Shown here: one piece after another, positions 7,633-16,751 of the stretch
Position numbering within the stretch: the stretch's first letter is position 1
Layout of the letters: every line of letters begins with the position of its first letter
Assembly (NCBI GenBank): GCA_017547165.1
Contig: JAFYQK010000020.1
Coordinates: forward strand, 1 to 52,522
Length of the DNA: 52,522 nt
Direction: 5' to 3'
Source: Bacteroidaceae bacterium
Lineage (GTDB): Bacteria; Bacteroidota; Bacteroidia; Bacteroidales; Bacteroidaceae
Made by a program: the position numbers and the translations under genes
Notes under the pieces: generated by a model
What the model saw: only the letters and a program-made list of their open reading frames with translations
Databases searched by the model: none
What the model was told of the DNA's origin: nothing

Positions 7633-8025
7633 TCAATCGGCAACGGTAAGGAAATACTCTATGTCGGTATTGTTAAGCATTGCATAGTCGAGGGTTTCGT
7701 CCGTAGACTCCAGATAAAAGATTTCGGCTAATTGCGTATTATCAGCCATTCTGTCAGTGGAGAAACTTTGCTCGTACATCATAATACCTGCGAGTGAGAA
7801 GAAACCTGTCAGCACAGCGGCAGCAGTAAGGCGGATAAAGAAACGACTGCGGCGTCTCGTCACTTTCTTGTTGGATGCAGGAGCCGATTCCTGATGAATG
7901 CGTTGCATTATCGTGTGTGGAAGCGTATCAAAATATCCCTCTGGCACACGAAATGCTTTATTGGGAGACGACGAGTGTTTCATCTCGTCCATCCAAGGTG
8001 CGTTGTTAATATTATCTTGTTTCAT
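7633..8025 (-). CDS. Single-pass membrane protein, probable anti-sigma factor
   Basis: A 130-residue protein with a soluble N terminus (APWMDEMKHSSSPNKAFRVP, then EGYFDTLPHTIMQRI), a basic stretch (KKVTRRRSRFFIRL), one transmembrane helix (about residues 61-82, TAAAVLTGFFSLAGIMMYE) and a short acidic periplasmic tail. The VPEGYFDTL motif is typical of small Bacteroidetes proteins encoded just after ECF sigma factors. The cytoplasmic part would bind the sigma factor; this role is inferred from position. It starts 18 bp after the sigma gene and ends 41 bp before the periplasmic protein gene. Confidence 0.65.
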   Translation of the reverse strand: MKQDNINNAPWMDEMKHSSSPNKAFRVPEGYFDTLPHTIMQRIHQESAPASNKKVTRRRSRFFIRLTAAAVLTGFFSLAGIMMYEQSFSTDRMADNTQLAEIFYLESTDETLDYAMLNNTDIEYFLTVAD

Positions 8026-8042
8026 ATGCGTTGTGATGGTTT

Positions 8043-8597
8043 TTATTGCAGTAGTTCGAAATAAGTGGTAATCTTTTGTACGGCATGGTGGTAGGATGCC
8101 TTTAGTGCCCCGATGCTTGTGCCAAGTATCTGACTGATGTCCTCGTATTTCATCTCCTGAAAATATTTCATATTGAAAACCTGGCGTTGCTTGGGCGGAA
8201 GGGCTTGGATGGCCTGCTGGAGTTGGACCTCCGCTTCGTCGCCATCGAAGTATGGGTCGCTCTCCAGCTGAAGCTTAATGGCGTCGGTTTCGGAGTCGGT
8301 GGCAGACGAAATACTGATGGTGGGCAGTTTCTTCTTTTCGAGAAAGTTGATAGTCTCGTTATACGCTATGCGATAGAGCCATGTGGACAAGCGAGCATCA
8401 CCTCGGAAATGTTCCAATCCCTGCCATGCTTTCAGAAAGACATTCTGTAGTATATCGTCGGTGTCATCATGAGTGAGCACCATACGGCGTATTTGCCAAT
8501 ACAACTGCTGCTGAAATTCCTTAACAAGAATCTCAAAAGCCTTCTCGCGCATTGCGGGGTCGCTTAATTGCTGTATCAGTTGTTTTTCGTTGTACAT
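8043..8597 (-). CDS. ECF-type RNA polymerase sigma factor
   Basis: A 184-residue sigma-70 family protein of group 4. Region 2 is visible at about 35-85 (DDTDDILQNVFLKAWQGLEH, then ARLSTWLYRIAYNETINFLEKKK). Region 4 is at 130-175 (LQQAIQALPPKQRQVFNMKY, then FQEMKYEDISQILGTSIGALKASYHHAVQKI), the helix-turn-helix that reads the -35 element. It heads a three-gene operon with a membrane protein and a Spy-like protein, a layout typical of envelope-stress control in Bacteroidetes. The start is the only good ATG before region 2. Confidence 0.93.
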   Translation of the reverse strand: MYNEKQLIQQLSDPAMREKAFEILVKEFQQQLYWQIRRMVLTHDDTDDILQNVFLKAWQGLEHFRGDARLSTWLYRIAYNETINFLEKKKLPTISISSATDSETDAIKLQLESDPYFDGDEAEVQLQQAIQALPPKQRQVFNMKYFQEMKYEDISQILGTSIGALKASYHHAVQKITTYFELLQ

Positions 8598-8710
8598 CTG
8601 TTTCTATGACAAGGGTGCGATGCAAAGGTTTAATCGTGGTATAGTTTTTTGATATAGTGGACAAAAATTAGGTTGATACCTCGGCGATATTTTAATGTTT
8701 GTCCGTATTG

Positions 8711-8750
8711 GAGAAAACAAAAACGCCTTCCATTAGCACAACGGAAAGCG
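8711..8750 (-). terminator. Intrinsic terminator of the 8787 gene
   Basis: Read on the minus strand, cgctttcc / ggaaggcg with an 11-nt loop is followed by a T-rich run (gtttttgtttt). It lies 37 bp after the stop codon. Confidence 0.65.
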
Positions 8751-8786
8751 ATTCAATATGTCATTTGATTTGGTCTTTAAAATTGA

Positions 8787-9092
8787 TTAAAGCACAGAAA
8801 CTTTACGCACCACCTTTTCTACCTTTATGAGATAACAACCTCGTGGCAAGTTGATATTGATGTGCTTGTCATTACTATCGATGCGAATACGCGCTGCACG
8901 AACGCCTGTAAGGTTGAAAATCTCAAGATATTTGCCTTCGGCATTGGTGACATGCACACGATTGTTTTGGAAAGAAATGGTAATGGCCTCCATATCCCAT
9001 GCAATTTCCTCGTCGAGTTGCACATACGCAACCGAGGGGGTAATTCCAATCAGGAAGAACGAGAATAATATTACCAAAAACTTCTTTATCAT
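8787..9092 (-). CDS. Small exported protein consisting mainly of a T9SS-like C-terminal sorting domain
   Basis: 101 residues: a signal peptide (KKFLVILFSFFLIGITPSVA) followed directly by about 70 residues with the pattern of Bacteroidetes secretion-signal domains: FQNNRVHVTNAEGKYLEIFN, LTGVRAARIRIDSND, then LPRGCYLIKVEKVVRKVSVL. In larger proteins this domain follows a cargo enzyme. Here there is no cargo. It may be a remnant of a larger secreted protein or a genuine small secreted protein. It has its own terminator and lies between the sigma operon and rnz. Confidence 0.6.
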   Translation of the reverse strand: MIKKFLVILFSFFLIGITPSVAYVQLDEEIAWDMEAITISFQNNRVHVTNAEGKYLEIFNLTGVRAARIRIDSNDKHININLPRGCYLIKVEKVVRKVSVL

Positions 9093-9157
9093 GTGTATTT
9101 TTTTGCTTTCGCTAACGCAAAATTATGTTTTTTATTTTATTTATGCAAATATTTTTC

Positions 9158-10075
9158 TCACAAAATGCTCACTTTAAGCCTTTCGTTGGCCAAAATCGTA
9201 TTAGAGAATACCTCTTTTGCCTCTTGCAAGAGTAAAGATGTATCTTTTATTCGAGCAGAATAATGACCGATGATTAGTTTCTTTGCATTAGCCTTAAGTG
9301 CAACCAGGGCAGCTTCTTTGGCGGTGGTATGCATAGTCTTCTTTGCCTGCGTAAGCAACTCGTGTGGAAAGGTTGCCTCGTGATATAGCAAATCAACCCC
9401 CTCTATCCATTTTGCTATCTCCGGAGCATAGCGTGTATCAGAGCAATAGGCATAACTTCGGGCTGGGTCGGCAGGAGTTGTCAATCGCTCGTGAGGAATA
9501 ACTGTGCCGTCCTCTGTTGTCCACGATGCTCCTGCCTTTATATTGTTGATTTGACTCACAGGAATATTGAAGGCATCAATCATTTCTCGTCTGATGTGGG
9601 GTTGTGACTGCTTCTCCTTGAAAAGAAATCCAGAACAAGGCACACGGTGATTCAGAGGTATGCTCCACACCTCAATGCTACGGTCCTCAAATATAAGATA
9701 ATGTTCATGCGTGCGTACGGGATGAAAGATAACCTCATAATCTATACCTTCGCAATACATCTTCAGAACCATGTTTAGAAACTCGCGCATCTCCTCTGGT
9801 CCATGTATATGCAATTGTGCAGTGCGCCCGAGCAAGGCCATTGTGCTTATCAAGCCTGGCAAGCCAAACACATGGTCGCCATGGTTATGACTGATGAAGA
9901 TATGCCCAACTTTAAGCATACCAAGTCCCATCTTCTGCATGGTGGTCTGCACTCCCTCTCCGCAGTCTATCATATAGAACTTGCCTCGCATTTCAAGTAT
10001 TTGAGCAGAAGGCAGATGGTTTGTTGTTGGCTTGGCTGAACCGCAACCAAGTATATGTAGCATGATTGGAGACAT
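9158..10075 (-). CDS. rnz: Ribonuclease Z (tRNA 3' endonuclease)
   Basis: A metallo-beta-lactamase fold endonuclease that removes 3' trailers from tRNA precursors. The zinc motif HxHxDH is present as SHNHGDHVFG, with further ligands in YCSDTRY, LLYHEATF and IIGHYSARI. The N terminus LHILGCGSAKPTTNHLPSAQ is the family signature. The frame is open to an ATG at 10126, but the family begins close to LHILG, so I chose the ATG at 10075 (MSPIMLHILG); 10063 is also possible. About 306 residues, normal for the family. It is a single gene transcribed with the minus-strand run. Confidence 0.92.
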   Translation of the reverse strand: MSPIMLHILGCGSAKPTTNHLPSAQILEMRGKFYMIDCGEGVQTTMQKMGLGMLKVGHIFISHNHGDHVFGLPGLISTMALLGRTAQLHIHGPEEMREFLNMVLKMYCEGIDYEVIFHPVRTHEHYLIFEDRSIEVWSIPLNHRVPCSGFLFKEKQSQPHIRREMIDAFNIPVSQINNIKAGASWTTEDGTVIPHERLTTPADPARSYAYCSDTRYAPEIAKWIEGVDLLYHEATFPHELLTQAKKTMHTTAKEAALVALKANAKKLIIGHYSARIKDTSLLLQEAKEVFSNTILANERLKVSIL

Positions 10076-10170
10076 GGGAAATAGTAAAGATAAAAAATCG
10101 GTATGTAAGGTTAAATCTATATACAAATACTATATATTATTTGATTCCCAAATCCAATATATAGCATTTT

Positions 10171-10213
10171 AAGGAAAGAGGGACAGCCTCAACTTGTGTG
10201 CGGCCGTCCCTCC
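10171..10213 (-). terminator. Intrinsic terminator of rpsA
   Basis: On the minus strand ggagggacggcc pairs with ggctgtccctc, followed by tttcctt. It begins 25 bp after the rpsA stop codon. Confidence 0.7.
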
Positions 10214-10237
10214 TATTAGTTTATAAAGGCGCGTTTA

Positions 10238-12037
10238 TTATTCGCCCTTCTGCATCTTAGCCTTCAACTCAGCCAAAGCATCGAAGTCACCAAGTGTGGT
10301 GCTTGCTGCCTGGTTCTGAATTGCAGGAGCTTCCTCCTTGCGAGCTGCATTTGCTGCCTTGCGAGCTGCATTTGCTGCCTTCTTCTCAGCACGAGCCTCT
10401 GCACGCTGAACATCTTCGAAGATGCGGCTGTGGCTGAGGATGATGCGCTTGCTCTCCTTGTTGAACTCGATTACCTTGAACTGGAGTTTCTCGTTCAACT
10501 GAGCCTGAGTGCCGTCCTCCTTAACAAGGTGCTTGGGAGTAGCGAAGCCCTCAACGCCGTAAGACAACTGGATAACAGCGCCCTTGTCCAACAACTCGAT
10601 GATAGTACCCTCGTGGATAGAATCCTGAGTGAATACTGTCTCGAATACGTCCCAAGGATTCTCCTCCAACTGCTTGTGACCGAGAGAGAGACGACGGTTA
10701 ACCTTATCGATTTCCAATACAGAAACCTCAATAGTCTCACCTACCTTTGTGAACTCGCTGGGGTGCTTAACCTTCTTGGTCCAGCTGAGGTCGCTGATGT
10801 GAATCAAACCATCAACACCTTCCTCTATCTCAACGAATACACCGAAGTTGGTGAAGTTGCGAACCTTAGCAGTGTGCTTGCTGCCGATGGGGTACTTCTC
10901 TTCGATAGTCTCCCAGGGATCGTTCTTAAGCTGCTTGATACCCAAAGACATCTTGCGCTCGTCGCGATCGAGAGTCAAAATAACTGCCTCAACGTCGTCG
11001 CCAACCTTCATGAAGTCCTGTGCGCTACGCAAGTGCTGGCTCCAAGACATCTCGCTAACGTGGATAAGACCCTCTACGCCAGGCGCAACCTCAACGAATG
11101 CACCGTAGTCAGCCATAACAACAACCTTACCCTGTACGCGGTCACCTACATTCAACTCGCTGTTCAAAGCATCCCATGGGTGAGGAGTCAACTGCTTCAA
11201 ACCAAGAGCGATACGCTTCTTCTCATTATCGAAGTCAAGGATAACAACATTGATCTTCTGATCCAACTCAACAACCTCGCGAGGATTGCTTACGCGACCC
11301 CAGCTCAAGTCTGTGATGTGAATCAAACCGTCTACGCCACCCAAGTCGATGAATACACCATAAGAGGTGATATTCTTAACGGTACCCTCAAGTACCTGAC
11401 CCTTCTCGAGCTTACCGATGATCTCCTGCTTCTGCTGCTCAAGCTCAGCCTCGATGAGAGCCTTGTGGCTAACAACAACATTGCGGAACTCCTGGTTGAT
11501 CTTAACAACCTTGAACTCCATGGTCTTGCCAACGAAGATATCGTAGTCGCGGATGGGCTTAACGTCGATCTGAGAACCGGGCAAGAATGCCTCGATACCA
11601 AATACGTCAACAATCATACCACCCTTAGTGCGGCACTTAACGTAACCCTTGATAATCTCATCGTTGTCGAGAGCCTCGTTCACACGGTCCCAAGACTTAG
11701 CTGCGCGAGCCTTCTTGTGAGACAGAATGAGCTGACCCTTCTTGTCCTCCTGATTCTCGATGTATACCTCAACGGTGTCACCTACCTTCAGTTCGGGATT
11801 GTAGCGGAACTCGCTTGTGGGGATGATACCATCGCTCTTGAAACCGATGTTTACAACAACCTCACGCTTGTTCATTGCAATAACGGTGCCATCTACTACA
11901 TCGTGGTCACCTACCTTGTTCATGCTGCCAGCATAAGCCTGCTCCTGAGCTTCAAGGCTTACCTCTGTGCTGCTACCGTTCTCAAATGCTTCCCAATCGA
12001 AGCCTTCAACGGGAGCTACATTTTTGTAATCTGCCAT
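10238..12037 (-). CDS. rpsA: 30S ribosomal protein S1
   Basis: A 599-residue protein with six S1 RNA-binding repeats, recognised by recurring GxxVxGxVxxxxxxGxFVxxxxGxxGLIHxSxxSW motifs (for example VKNITSYGVFIDLGGVDGLI and VVMADYGAFVEVAPGVEGLI). It binds mRNA on the small subunit and helps translation initiation. In Bacteroidetes, where Shine-Dalgarno sites are weak, S1 is especially important. The C-terminal tail has a repeated alanine/arginine/lysine segment (KKAANAARKAANAARKEE) coded by near-identical 18-bp units. The gene is monocistronic with a TACCTTTG promoter and a strong terminator. Confidence 0.97.
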   Translation of the reverse strand: MADYKNVAPVEGFDWEAFENGSSTEVSLEAQEQAYAGSMNKVGDHDVVDGTVIAMNKREVVVNIGFKSDGIIPTSEFRYNPELKVGDTVEVYIENQEDKKGQLILSHKKARAAKSWDRVNEALDNDEIIKGYVKCRTKGGMIVDVFGIEAFLPGSQIDVKPIRDYDIFVGKTMEFKVVKINQEFRNVVVSHKALIEAELEQQKQEIIGKLEKGQVLEGTVKNITSYGVFIDLGGVDGLIHITDLSWGRVSNPREVVELDQKINVVILDFDNEKKRIALGLKQLTPHPWDALNSELNVGDRVQGKVVVMADYGAFVEVAPGVEGLIHVSEMSWSQHLRSAQDFMKVGDDVEAVILTLDRDERKMSLGIKQLKNDPWETIEEKYPIGSKHTAKVRNFTNFGVFVEIEEGVDGLIHISDLSWTKKVKHPSEFTKVGETIEVSVLEIDKVNRRLSLGHKQLEENPWDVFETVFTQDSIHEGTIIELLDKGAVIQLSYGVEGFATPKHLVKEDGTQAQLNEKLQFKVIEFNKESKRIILSHSRIFEDVQRAEARAEKKAANAARKAANAARKEEAPAIQNQAASTTLGDFDALAELKAKMQKGE

Positions 12038-12114
12038 ACAGATTTACATTAAAATTAAAAAGTTAAACAATAAATTTATATAATTCTCTTACCTTCCCAT
12101 AGGGAAAAGCGGTG

Positions 12115-12122
12115 CAAAGGTA
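12115..12122 (-). promoter_or_regulatory. -7 box of rpsA
   Basis: TACCTTTG on the minus strand followed by C, giving a leader of roughly 70 nt before the start codon. Such a long leader in a ribosomal protein gene may hold autoregulatory structure. Confidence 0.5.
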
Positions 12123-12220
12123 CGGATTTTTATCGAGACTCCTATGCTTTTCAGCATGTATTTTATTTATATTAGCATAATTAACCCTCTTTTTGACCAT
12201 ATAGGCTTTTTTTATGATGC

Positions 12221-12258
12221 AAAAAAAACGAGAATTCCTTTTACTTAAGAAATCCTCG
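12221..12258 (-). terminator. Intrinsic terminator of the pfkA-acyltransferase operon
   Basis: On the minus strand cgaggatttc pairs imperfectly with ggaattctcg and is followed by eight T residues. It lies 28 bp after the acyltransferase stop codon. Confidence 0.75.
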
Positions 12259-12285
12259 TAAATTTACAGTATCACAATTCGTGTG

Positions 12286-13098
12286 TTATGGTTTCAACTT
12301 ATAGCACTCTTCTCTCAACCACTGGGCCCACTGCGTGTCGGTCATAGATTGATTAAAATGCTGGTATGGAATGGGGTCGCCAATATAGATTTTGAAATGC
12401 TTGCCTTTGGCTGTCTTCATCATTTGACGAGGAAGAAGAATGAGGCCAATATTGAACTTCATACCCAGTTTGCGGCGCAACCATTCAAGAGCATAGAAAA
12501 AAATGGAATTGCGACCTTCGAAATACATCGGCACAATATCGCGTTTGCACTCAACACATTGTTTTATAACGCTTTTCCTCCACTCTATGTCTTGAATTTT
12601 TCCATCAATATAGCGGGAGCAGAAACCTGCGGGAAAACTTATCAACTGTGTGTTGGGGTCGTTGTAAGCGCGTGTTAGTTTCTCCATATCAGAGCGCTTT
12701 TGCTTTCCCATGGTATTAACGGGCAAAAAGACATTCTGCAGAGGCTCGATATACATTAGCAAATCGTTGACAATGACTTTTACATCAGGAAAGTGATTGC
12801 CAAAAATGCTTATATAGGATATGCCATCAAAGCCTCCGAGAGGATGATTGCTGACCAACATATAATGACCATTCTTGTCGAGTTTATCCATACCAACAAT
12901 GGTATAAGTCACATTCATATCCTCCGACATTGCCTTAGCAAAAGCTGCCCCCTTATTGTGGCCCAAGCGGGTTAGAATATCATTCATCTCTCTTTGACAT
13001 ATAAGACGCTCCATCATCCTTATTACGAATGTTGGTATCTTTTTACGAAGTTTGGGGGCTTTGCTACTTAATACAGCTTCTAAATCTATCAGTTGCAT
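12286..13098 (-). CDS. Lysophospholipid/hemolysin-type acyltransferase (PlsC superfamily)
   Basis: A 270-residue acyltransferase. The acyl-transfer motif is SNHPLGGFDGISY (about 78-90), a variant of the HxxxxD box with five residues between His and Asp. A second motif is FPAGFCSRY (about 155-163) and a third DIVPMYFEG. These features match the Bacteroidetes hemolysin-like acyltransferases, among which are enzymes making glycine and ornithine lipids (GlsA/OlsA type), as well as ordinary 1-acylglycerol-3-phosphate acyltransferases. The sequence alone does not choose between them. It starts 22 bp after pfkA and shares its terminator, so the two form an operon. It would act at the inner membrane face. 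Confidence 0.8.
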   Translation of the reverse strand: MQLIDLEAVLSSKAPKLRKKIPTFVIRMMERLICQREMNDILTRLGHNKGAAFAKAMSEDMNVTYTIVGMDKLDKNGHYMLVSNHPLGGFDGISYISIFGNHFPDVKVIVNDLLMYIEPLQNVFLPVNTMGKQKRSDMEKLTRAYNDPNTQLISFPAGFCSRYIDGKIQDIEWRKSVIKQCVECKRDIVPMYFEGRNSIFFYALEWLRRKLGMKFNIGLILLPRQMMKTAKGKHFKIYIGDPIPYQHFNQSMTDTQWAQWLREECYKLKP

Positions 13099-13119
13099 AA
13101 CCTATTGTACTTATGGGGA

Positions 13120-14097
13120 TTATGTCGACAATACAGCAAGAGCATTGATGAGTTCCTTCTTCAATGGTTTGTCACTCTTTACAGCATTTGTGAAGGGCAC
13201 ATAAACAATCTCGTCGTTGCGGATGCCAATCATCACATTTCGTTGCCCCTCCTGTAATGCTTGTATGGCTCCCACACCAAGACGGCTTGCCAGGATGCGG
13301 TCTTGAGCACTGGGGCGTCCACCACGTTGCAAGTGGCCAAGAATAGAAACACGGACATCATATTCTGGGTATTCCTTCTTGACACGCTCAGCATAATACA
13401 TAGCGCCACACTTTGGACTCTCGCTCACCAAGACGATACACGATTTCTTACTCTTACGGATGCCATGACCGATGAACATCTCCAGTTGGTCGGCACCAGT
13501 GCTATCCTCTGGAATAATAGCCGCTTCAGCACCGGCCGCTATAGCACTATTTTGTGCAAGGAATCCTGCATCGCGTCCCATCACTTCAACAAAGAAGATG
13601 CGCTCGTGACTATTGGCCGTATCGCGAATCTTGTCGACGCACTCCATGATGGTATTCAGGGTTGTGTCATATCCTATGGTTAAGTCTGTTCCATTCAAAT
13701 CGTTATCAATAGTACCAGGCAAACCAATGCAGGGAACATCAAACTCTTCTGCAAAAATGCGTGCACCAGAGAGACTTCCATTGCCACCAATAACTATTAG
13801 AGCATCAATCTCATTCGCACGCATATTTTCATAAGCCTTCTGACGGCCTTCGGGAGTCATAAACTCCTTGCTGCGAGCTGTTTTCAGAATTGTTCCGCCT
13901 CGCTGAATGATATTGCTGACATTCTCTGTGGTAAACTCTTTTATCTCGTTGTTGACCAATCCTTCATATCCGCGATAGATGGCCTTAACCTTCATCCCAT
14001 TAGCAATTGCAGCACGGGTGACGGCACGAATGGCGGCATTCATGCCTGGCGAATCACCACCCGAAGTCAACATTCCTATAGTTTTTATCTTTGCCAT
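13120..14097 (-). CDS. pfkA: ATP-dependent 6-phosphofructokinase
   Basis: 325 residues, the usual length. It phosphorylates fructose 6-phosphate to fructose 1,6-bisphosphate in glycolysis. The ATP site [14 protein letters not shown] (13-26), the metal/ATP motif GGNGSLSGA (about 103-111), the catalytic TIDND (about 128-132) and the substrate loop [12 protein letters not shown] are all visible. GGNGS with Gly/Asn rather than Asp in the ATP loop region is noted: GGDGS is the ATP-type signature and GGDD the PPi type, so nucleotide preference was not fully certain by eye. The C-terminal [15 protein letters not shown] is standard. First gene of an operon with the acyltransferase. Confidence 0.93.
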   Translation of the reverse strand: MAKIKTIGMLTSGGDSPGMNAAIRAVTRAAIANGMKVKAIYRGYEGLVNNEIKEFTTENVSNIIQRGGTILKTARSKEFMTPEGRQKAYENMRANEIDALIVIGGNGSLSGARIFAEEFDVPCIGLPGTIDNDLNGTDLTIGYDTTLNTIMECVDKIRDTANSHERIFFVEVMGRDAGFLAQNSAIAAGAEAAIIPEDSTGADQLEMFIGHGIRKSKKSCIVLVSESPKCGAMYYAERVKKEYPEYDVRVSILGHLQRGGRPSAQDRILASRLGVGAIQALQEGQRNVMIGIRNDEIVYVPFTNAVKSDKPLKKELINALAVLST

Positions 14098-14124
14098 AAT
14101 CTGTTAAATATTTTTATTTGTGTG

Positions 14125-14156
14125 CAAAGGTACAAAGAAGGGTATTTAATTCAAAA
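14125..14156 (-). promoter_or_regulatory. Promoter of pfkA
   Basis: On the minus strand TTTTG (14156-14152), a 19-bp spacer, and TACCTTTG (14132-14125): a consensus Bacteroidetes promoter, about 28 bp before the start codon. Confidence 0.7.
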
Positions 14157-14250
14157 CAAAAAAAGTTATTTTTCAAAGTACAGATGCTTAAAATTATATA
14201 ATCACATGCTGACGAGGTAGACTATAATCCACGACAAAACCACATGAAGG

Positions 14251-14289
14251 AAAAGAAAAAAGTCCTCCCTTCATAAAGAGGAGAGGACT
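14251..14289 (-). terminator. Intrinsic terminator of the C10 peptidase gene
   Basis: On the minus strand agtcctc / gaggact closes a 15-nt loop and is followed by ttttttctttt. It lies 29 bp after the stop codon. Confidence 0.75.
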
Positions 14290-14317
14290 ATTATCGTACA
14301 TAGATATATCCGATTTA

Positions 14318-16588
14318 CTATTTGGATATCAACACTTTGCCTGAATTGATATAAATACCCTTAATATCTTTAACATCAATCTTTGTACCATCTAATCTGT
14401 AGATTTCGCCATGTAAAACAGCAGGACTTGCATTAACATCCTCAATTGGAGTTTCACCAGTAACAAAGAACTGATAATTTCCGAGTTGGACATAACTACT
14501 ATCGGTATGCTTTGCATAATATCCTATAAAAATAGCACATTGACTATAGCTCTCGGCATCATAGAAATCGAAATTGAATATCTTGGTTGAAGCACTTGAA
14601 ATATTGCCGGGTTGATTAAGGATTTCTGTGCCATAAACACGACCATCGCCATATAAATCCTCCAGCAAAATAGCTACAATTTCTCGATAATATGGTTCGG
14701 TACTATTGTTCTTGATAGAAACCTGGGCAAGTATTTCCTCTTTATCAACCACACATTGCTCTAAAGAGAGATTGGATGGAAGGATGGGAGCACTATTGAT
14801 ATTAACAGTACCCTGAACTGTTACCGATTCTCCTTTGCTATCTTGAGTTATCCATATATAATATTTTCCTGAGGTTGTGGGGGTGAAGAACAAGTTGAAT
14901 GATGCCTCCTCTCCACTCCTCATGTATATAGGTATCCTACTCTGGCACTCGCCCTTATTGGTAGATGTTGTACTTGCAAACATATAGAGTGTAGTTTGGA
15001 ATTCGTCTCCTTCGTTTTTCAACTTAATTTCAACATTCTGTTTCACTCCTGCCACCATATTTCCATTAGGAGTAGCAGAAACAAATGAGACATTGATAAC
15101 CGGATGTTTAACTATAGATGTAATAGTTCCGTTAGAGGAGATAGTAACTTCAAAATATTTATTGCGACTACCCACTCTCTTCCAAATTGTAGAACCCTGT
15201 GGACGACAAACTGTTGCAATACGGTGAGTACCAGCAGACAGTTTAATCTTGTCTTTGGTTAGGTCTAAGCCAATGTATTGGTACTGTTGCAGATAACCCT
15301 GCAATGTCATAGCGCCACAATCCTTGATCACACTGATTATTTCGTCGTTTTCATTAATTGTAGCAAAACCTACATTGGCAGTTAAGGTTGAAATATGTGG
15401 ATTGTAGAAGAAACTATACATTATCTTATCAATAACTTGCTCGGAATAAGGCACAAAATACTTGGGCAGCACCTCACCTGTAGGAGGTTGGACACCAACA
15501 ATAATCTGTTGCCCATAAGCGTAACCATCGGCAGAGCCACTTCCTATGCCTCCAGTTCCAGGGTTAAGCAGGACCATCTTGTAATAACCATCATAATTGC
15601 CACCCCATCCCCAATTAAAGTGAAAGAGTCCTTTACCATCGTATCCATCACATACAAAAGCATGACCGCCCCCCATAGAATAACCAAAATGCATAACAGG
15701 ACGAGCAGCATTGAGTTCATCGTATATAAGTTTCTCCCATTCGCTTATGGTATAGAAATCAATATACTTTATCTCCATGTTTTGATCATAATTGAAATAG
15801 GTTTGCAAAGCATAAGGAACATCTATAGAAAAGGCACCTGTTTCGCCAGAACTGTAGTCGCTTTGTAGTGACTGACCACAATATCTCATCAACTGAGCCA
15901 CGGACTGTCCTTCGTCATTAATAGAATAGTTGTCTCTCATCTCATCCCACGCAAAGACGGTTTGTCCCAAAGCACTTACACTCAACTTATGTGTTTCGGT
16001 GATATACGATGGAATCATTGTGGTTTTACCCTTAGGCCATTGATGATAGTTCATCACCTGTGCCATTGCTGTTGCAGTACAACCAGTTACACTTTTTTTG
16101 CCATTATGGTCGGGACACATATTATTATAGGGAGCATCCTGATTCCACTTAGTTGTAATCAATGGCGAAATAGCCTGTAGTTGGTTTGAAGATGCACGAG
16201 CAGGTACAGAATATGTTGCAAGATTAGAAATCTGCTCAACATATCCCTGCATCCATGCCCGAACATTAGCAGGCATATTATCAAAGTCAAAGTTACCCGA
16301 AGTAGAATATCCAAGCACCTCATCTATGGCATCATCACCAGAAATAATAACGAAACCAGCATTGTCTTCTGCGTTAAAAACATAATACGCAGGAGTTGTT
16401 TCTGGCGCGGCAACACCTGGTGCCAAACGAGCAGGAGCGTATGCGGGTTCTTCTGTCAAAAGTTGCACGCCACGCTCAAACAAAAACTTTGCAGCCTTTC
16501 CTTTTGCTTGCTCAAAACCTACTGGTCCAGCAAAAGCAAAAAGGCAACACAAAGAAATCAGTAATGAAAAAGTAAATTTTTTTATCAT
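14318..16588 (-). CDS. Secreted C10-family cysteine peptidase (interpain/streptopain-like)
   Basis: A 756-residue exported protease. A signal peptide (IKKFTFSLLISLCCLFAFAG) is followed by a Spi_C10-like propeptide (GFEQAKGKAAKFLFERGVQL; YVFNAEDNAGFVIISGDD), which keeps the enzyme inactive. The catalytic domain has the nucleophile in SVTGCTATAMAQVMNYHQWP (Cys170) and the histidine in GGGHAFVCDGYD (His309), followed by HFNWGWGGNYDGYY. The C-terminal 300 residues include Ig-like folds and end in a T9SS-type segment (YRLDGTKIDVKDIKGIYINS). Family members degrade host proteins such as complement C3 and haem proteins. The frame extends to an ATG at 16651, but 16588 begins directly at the signal peptide and was chosen. 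Confidence 0.92.
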   Translation of the reverse strand: MIKKFTFSLLISLCCLFAFAGPVGFEQAKGKAAKFLFERGVQLLTEEPAYAPARLAPGVAAPETTPAYYVFNAEDNAGFVIISGDDAIDEVLGYSTSGNFDFDNMPANVRAWMQGYVEQISNLATYSVPARASSNQLQAISPLITTKWNQDAPYNNMCPDHNGKKSVTGCTATAMAQVMNYHQWPKGKTTMIPSYITETHKLSVSALGQTVFAWDEMRDNYSINDEGQSVAQLMRYCGQSLQSDYSSGETGAFSIDVPYALQTYFNYDQNMEIKYIDFYTISEWEKLIYDELNAARPVMHFGYSMGGGHAFVCDGYDGKGLFHFNWGWGGNYDGYYKMVLLNPGTGGIGSGSADGYAYGQQIIVGVQPPTGEVLPKYFVPYSEQVIDKIMYSFFYNPHISTLTANVGFATINENDEIISVIKDCGAMTLQGYLQQYQYIGLDLTKDKIKLSAGTHRIATVCRPQGSTIWKRVGSRNKYFEVTISSNGTITSIVKHPVINVSFVSATPNGNMVAGVKQNVEIKLKNEGDEFQTTLYMFASTTSTNKGECQSRIPIYMRSGEEASFNLFFTPTTSGKYYIWITQDSKGESVTVQGTVNINSAPILPSNLSLEQCVVDKEEILAQVSIKNNSTEPYYREIVAILLEDLYGDGRVYGTEILNQPGNISSASTKIFNFDFYDAESYSQCAIFIGYYAKHTDSSYVQLGNYQFFVTGETPIEDVNASPAVLHGEIYRLDGTKIDVKDIKGIYINSGKVLISK

Positions 16589-16690
16589 ATTCTTATTTAT
16601 TAAAGAATGTATTGATTGAAAGAACTCATTAGTATCTTTCAATCTAATCAATGTATTATTTATCTGCCTATATCACATTTAGGTATTTTT

Positions 16691-16729
16691 AAAAAAACAG
16701 AAGGTTATACAATACCGCATAACCTTCTG
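16691..16729 (-). terminator. Intrinsic terminator of the PPIase gene
   Basis: On the minus strand cagaaggttat / ataaccttctg, 11-bp perfect arms with a 10-nt loop, followed by seven T residues; 22 bp after the stop codon. Confidence 0.85.
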
Positions 16730-16751
16730 CCATATCTATACATTATTATTT

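Noticed and set aside
10430-12052. Long open frame (540 codons) opposite rpsA
   Set aside because: Antisense to a certain ribosomal protein gene; low-complexity sequence with no motif; produced by the codon bias of rpsA.
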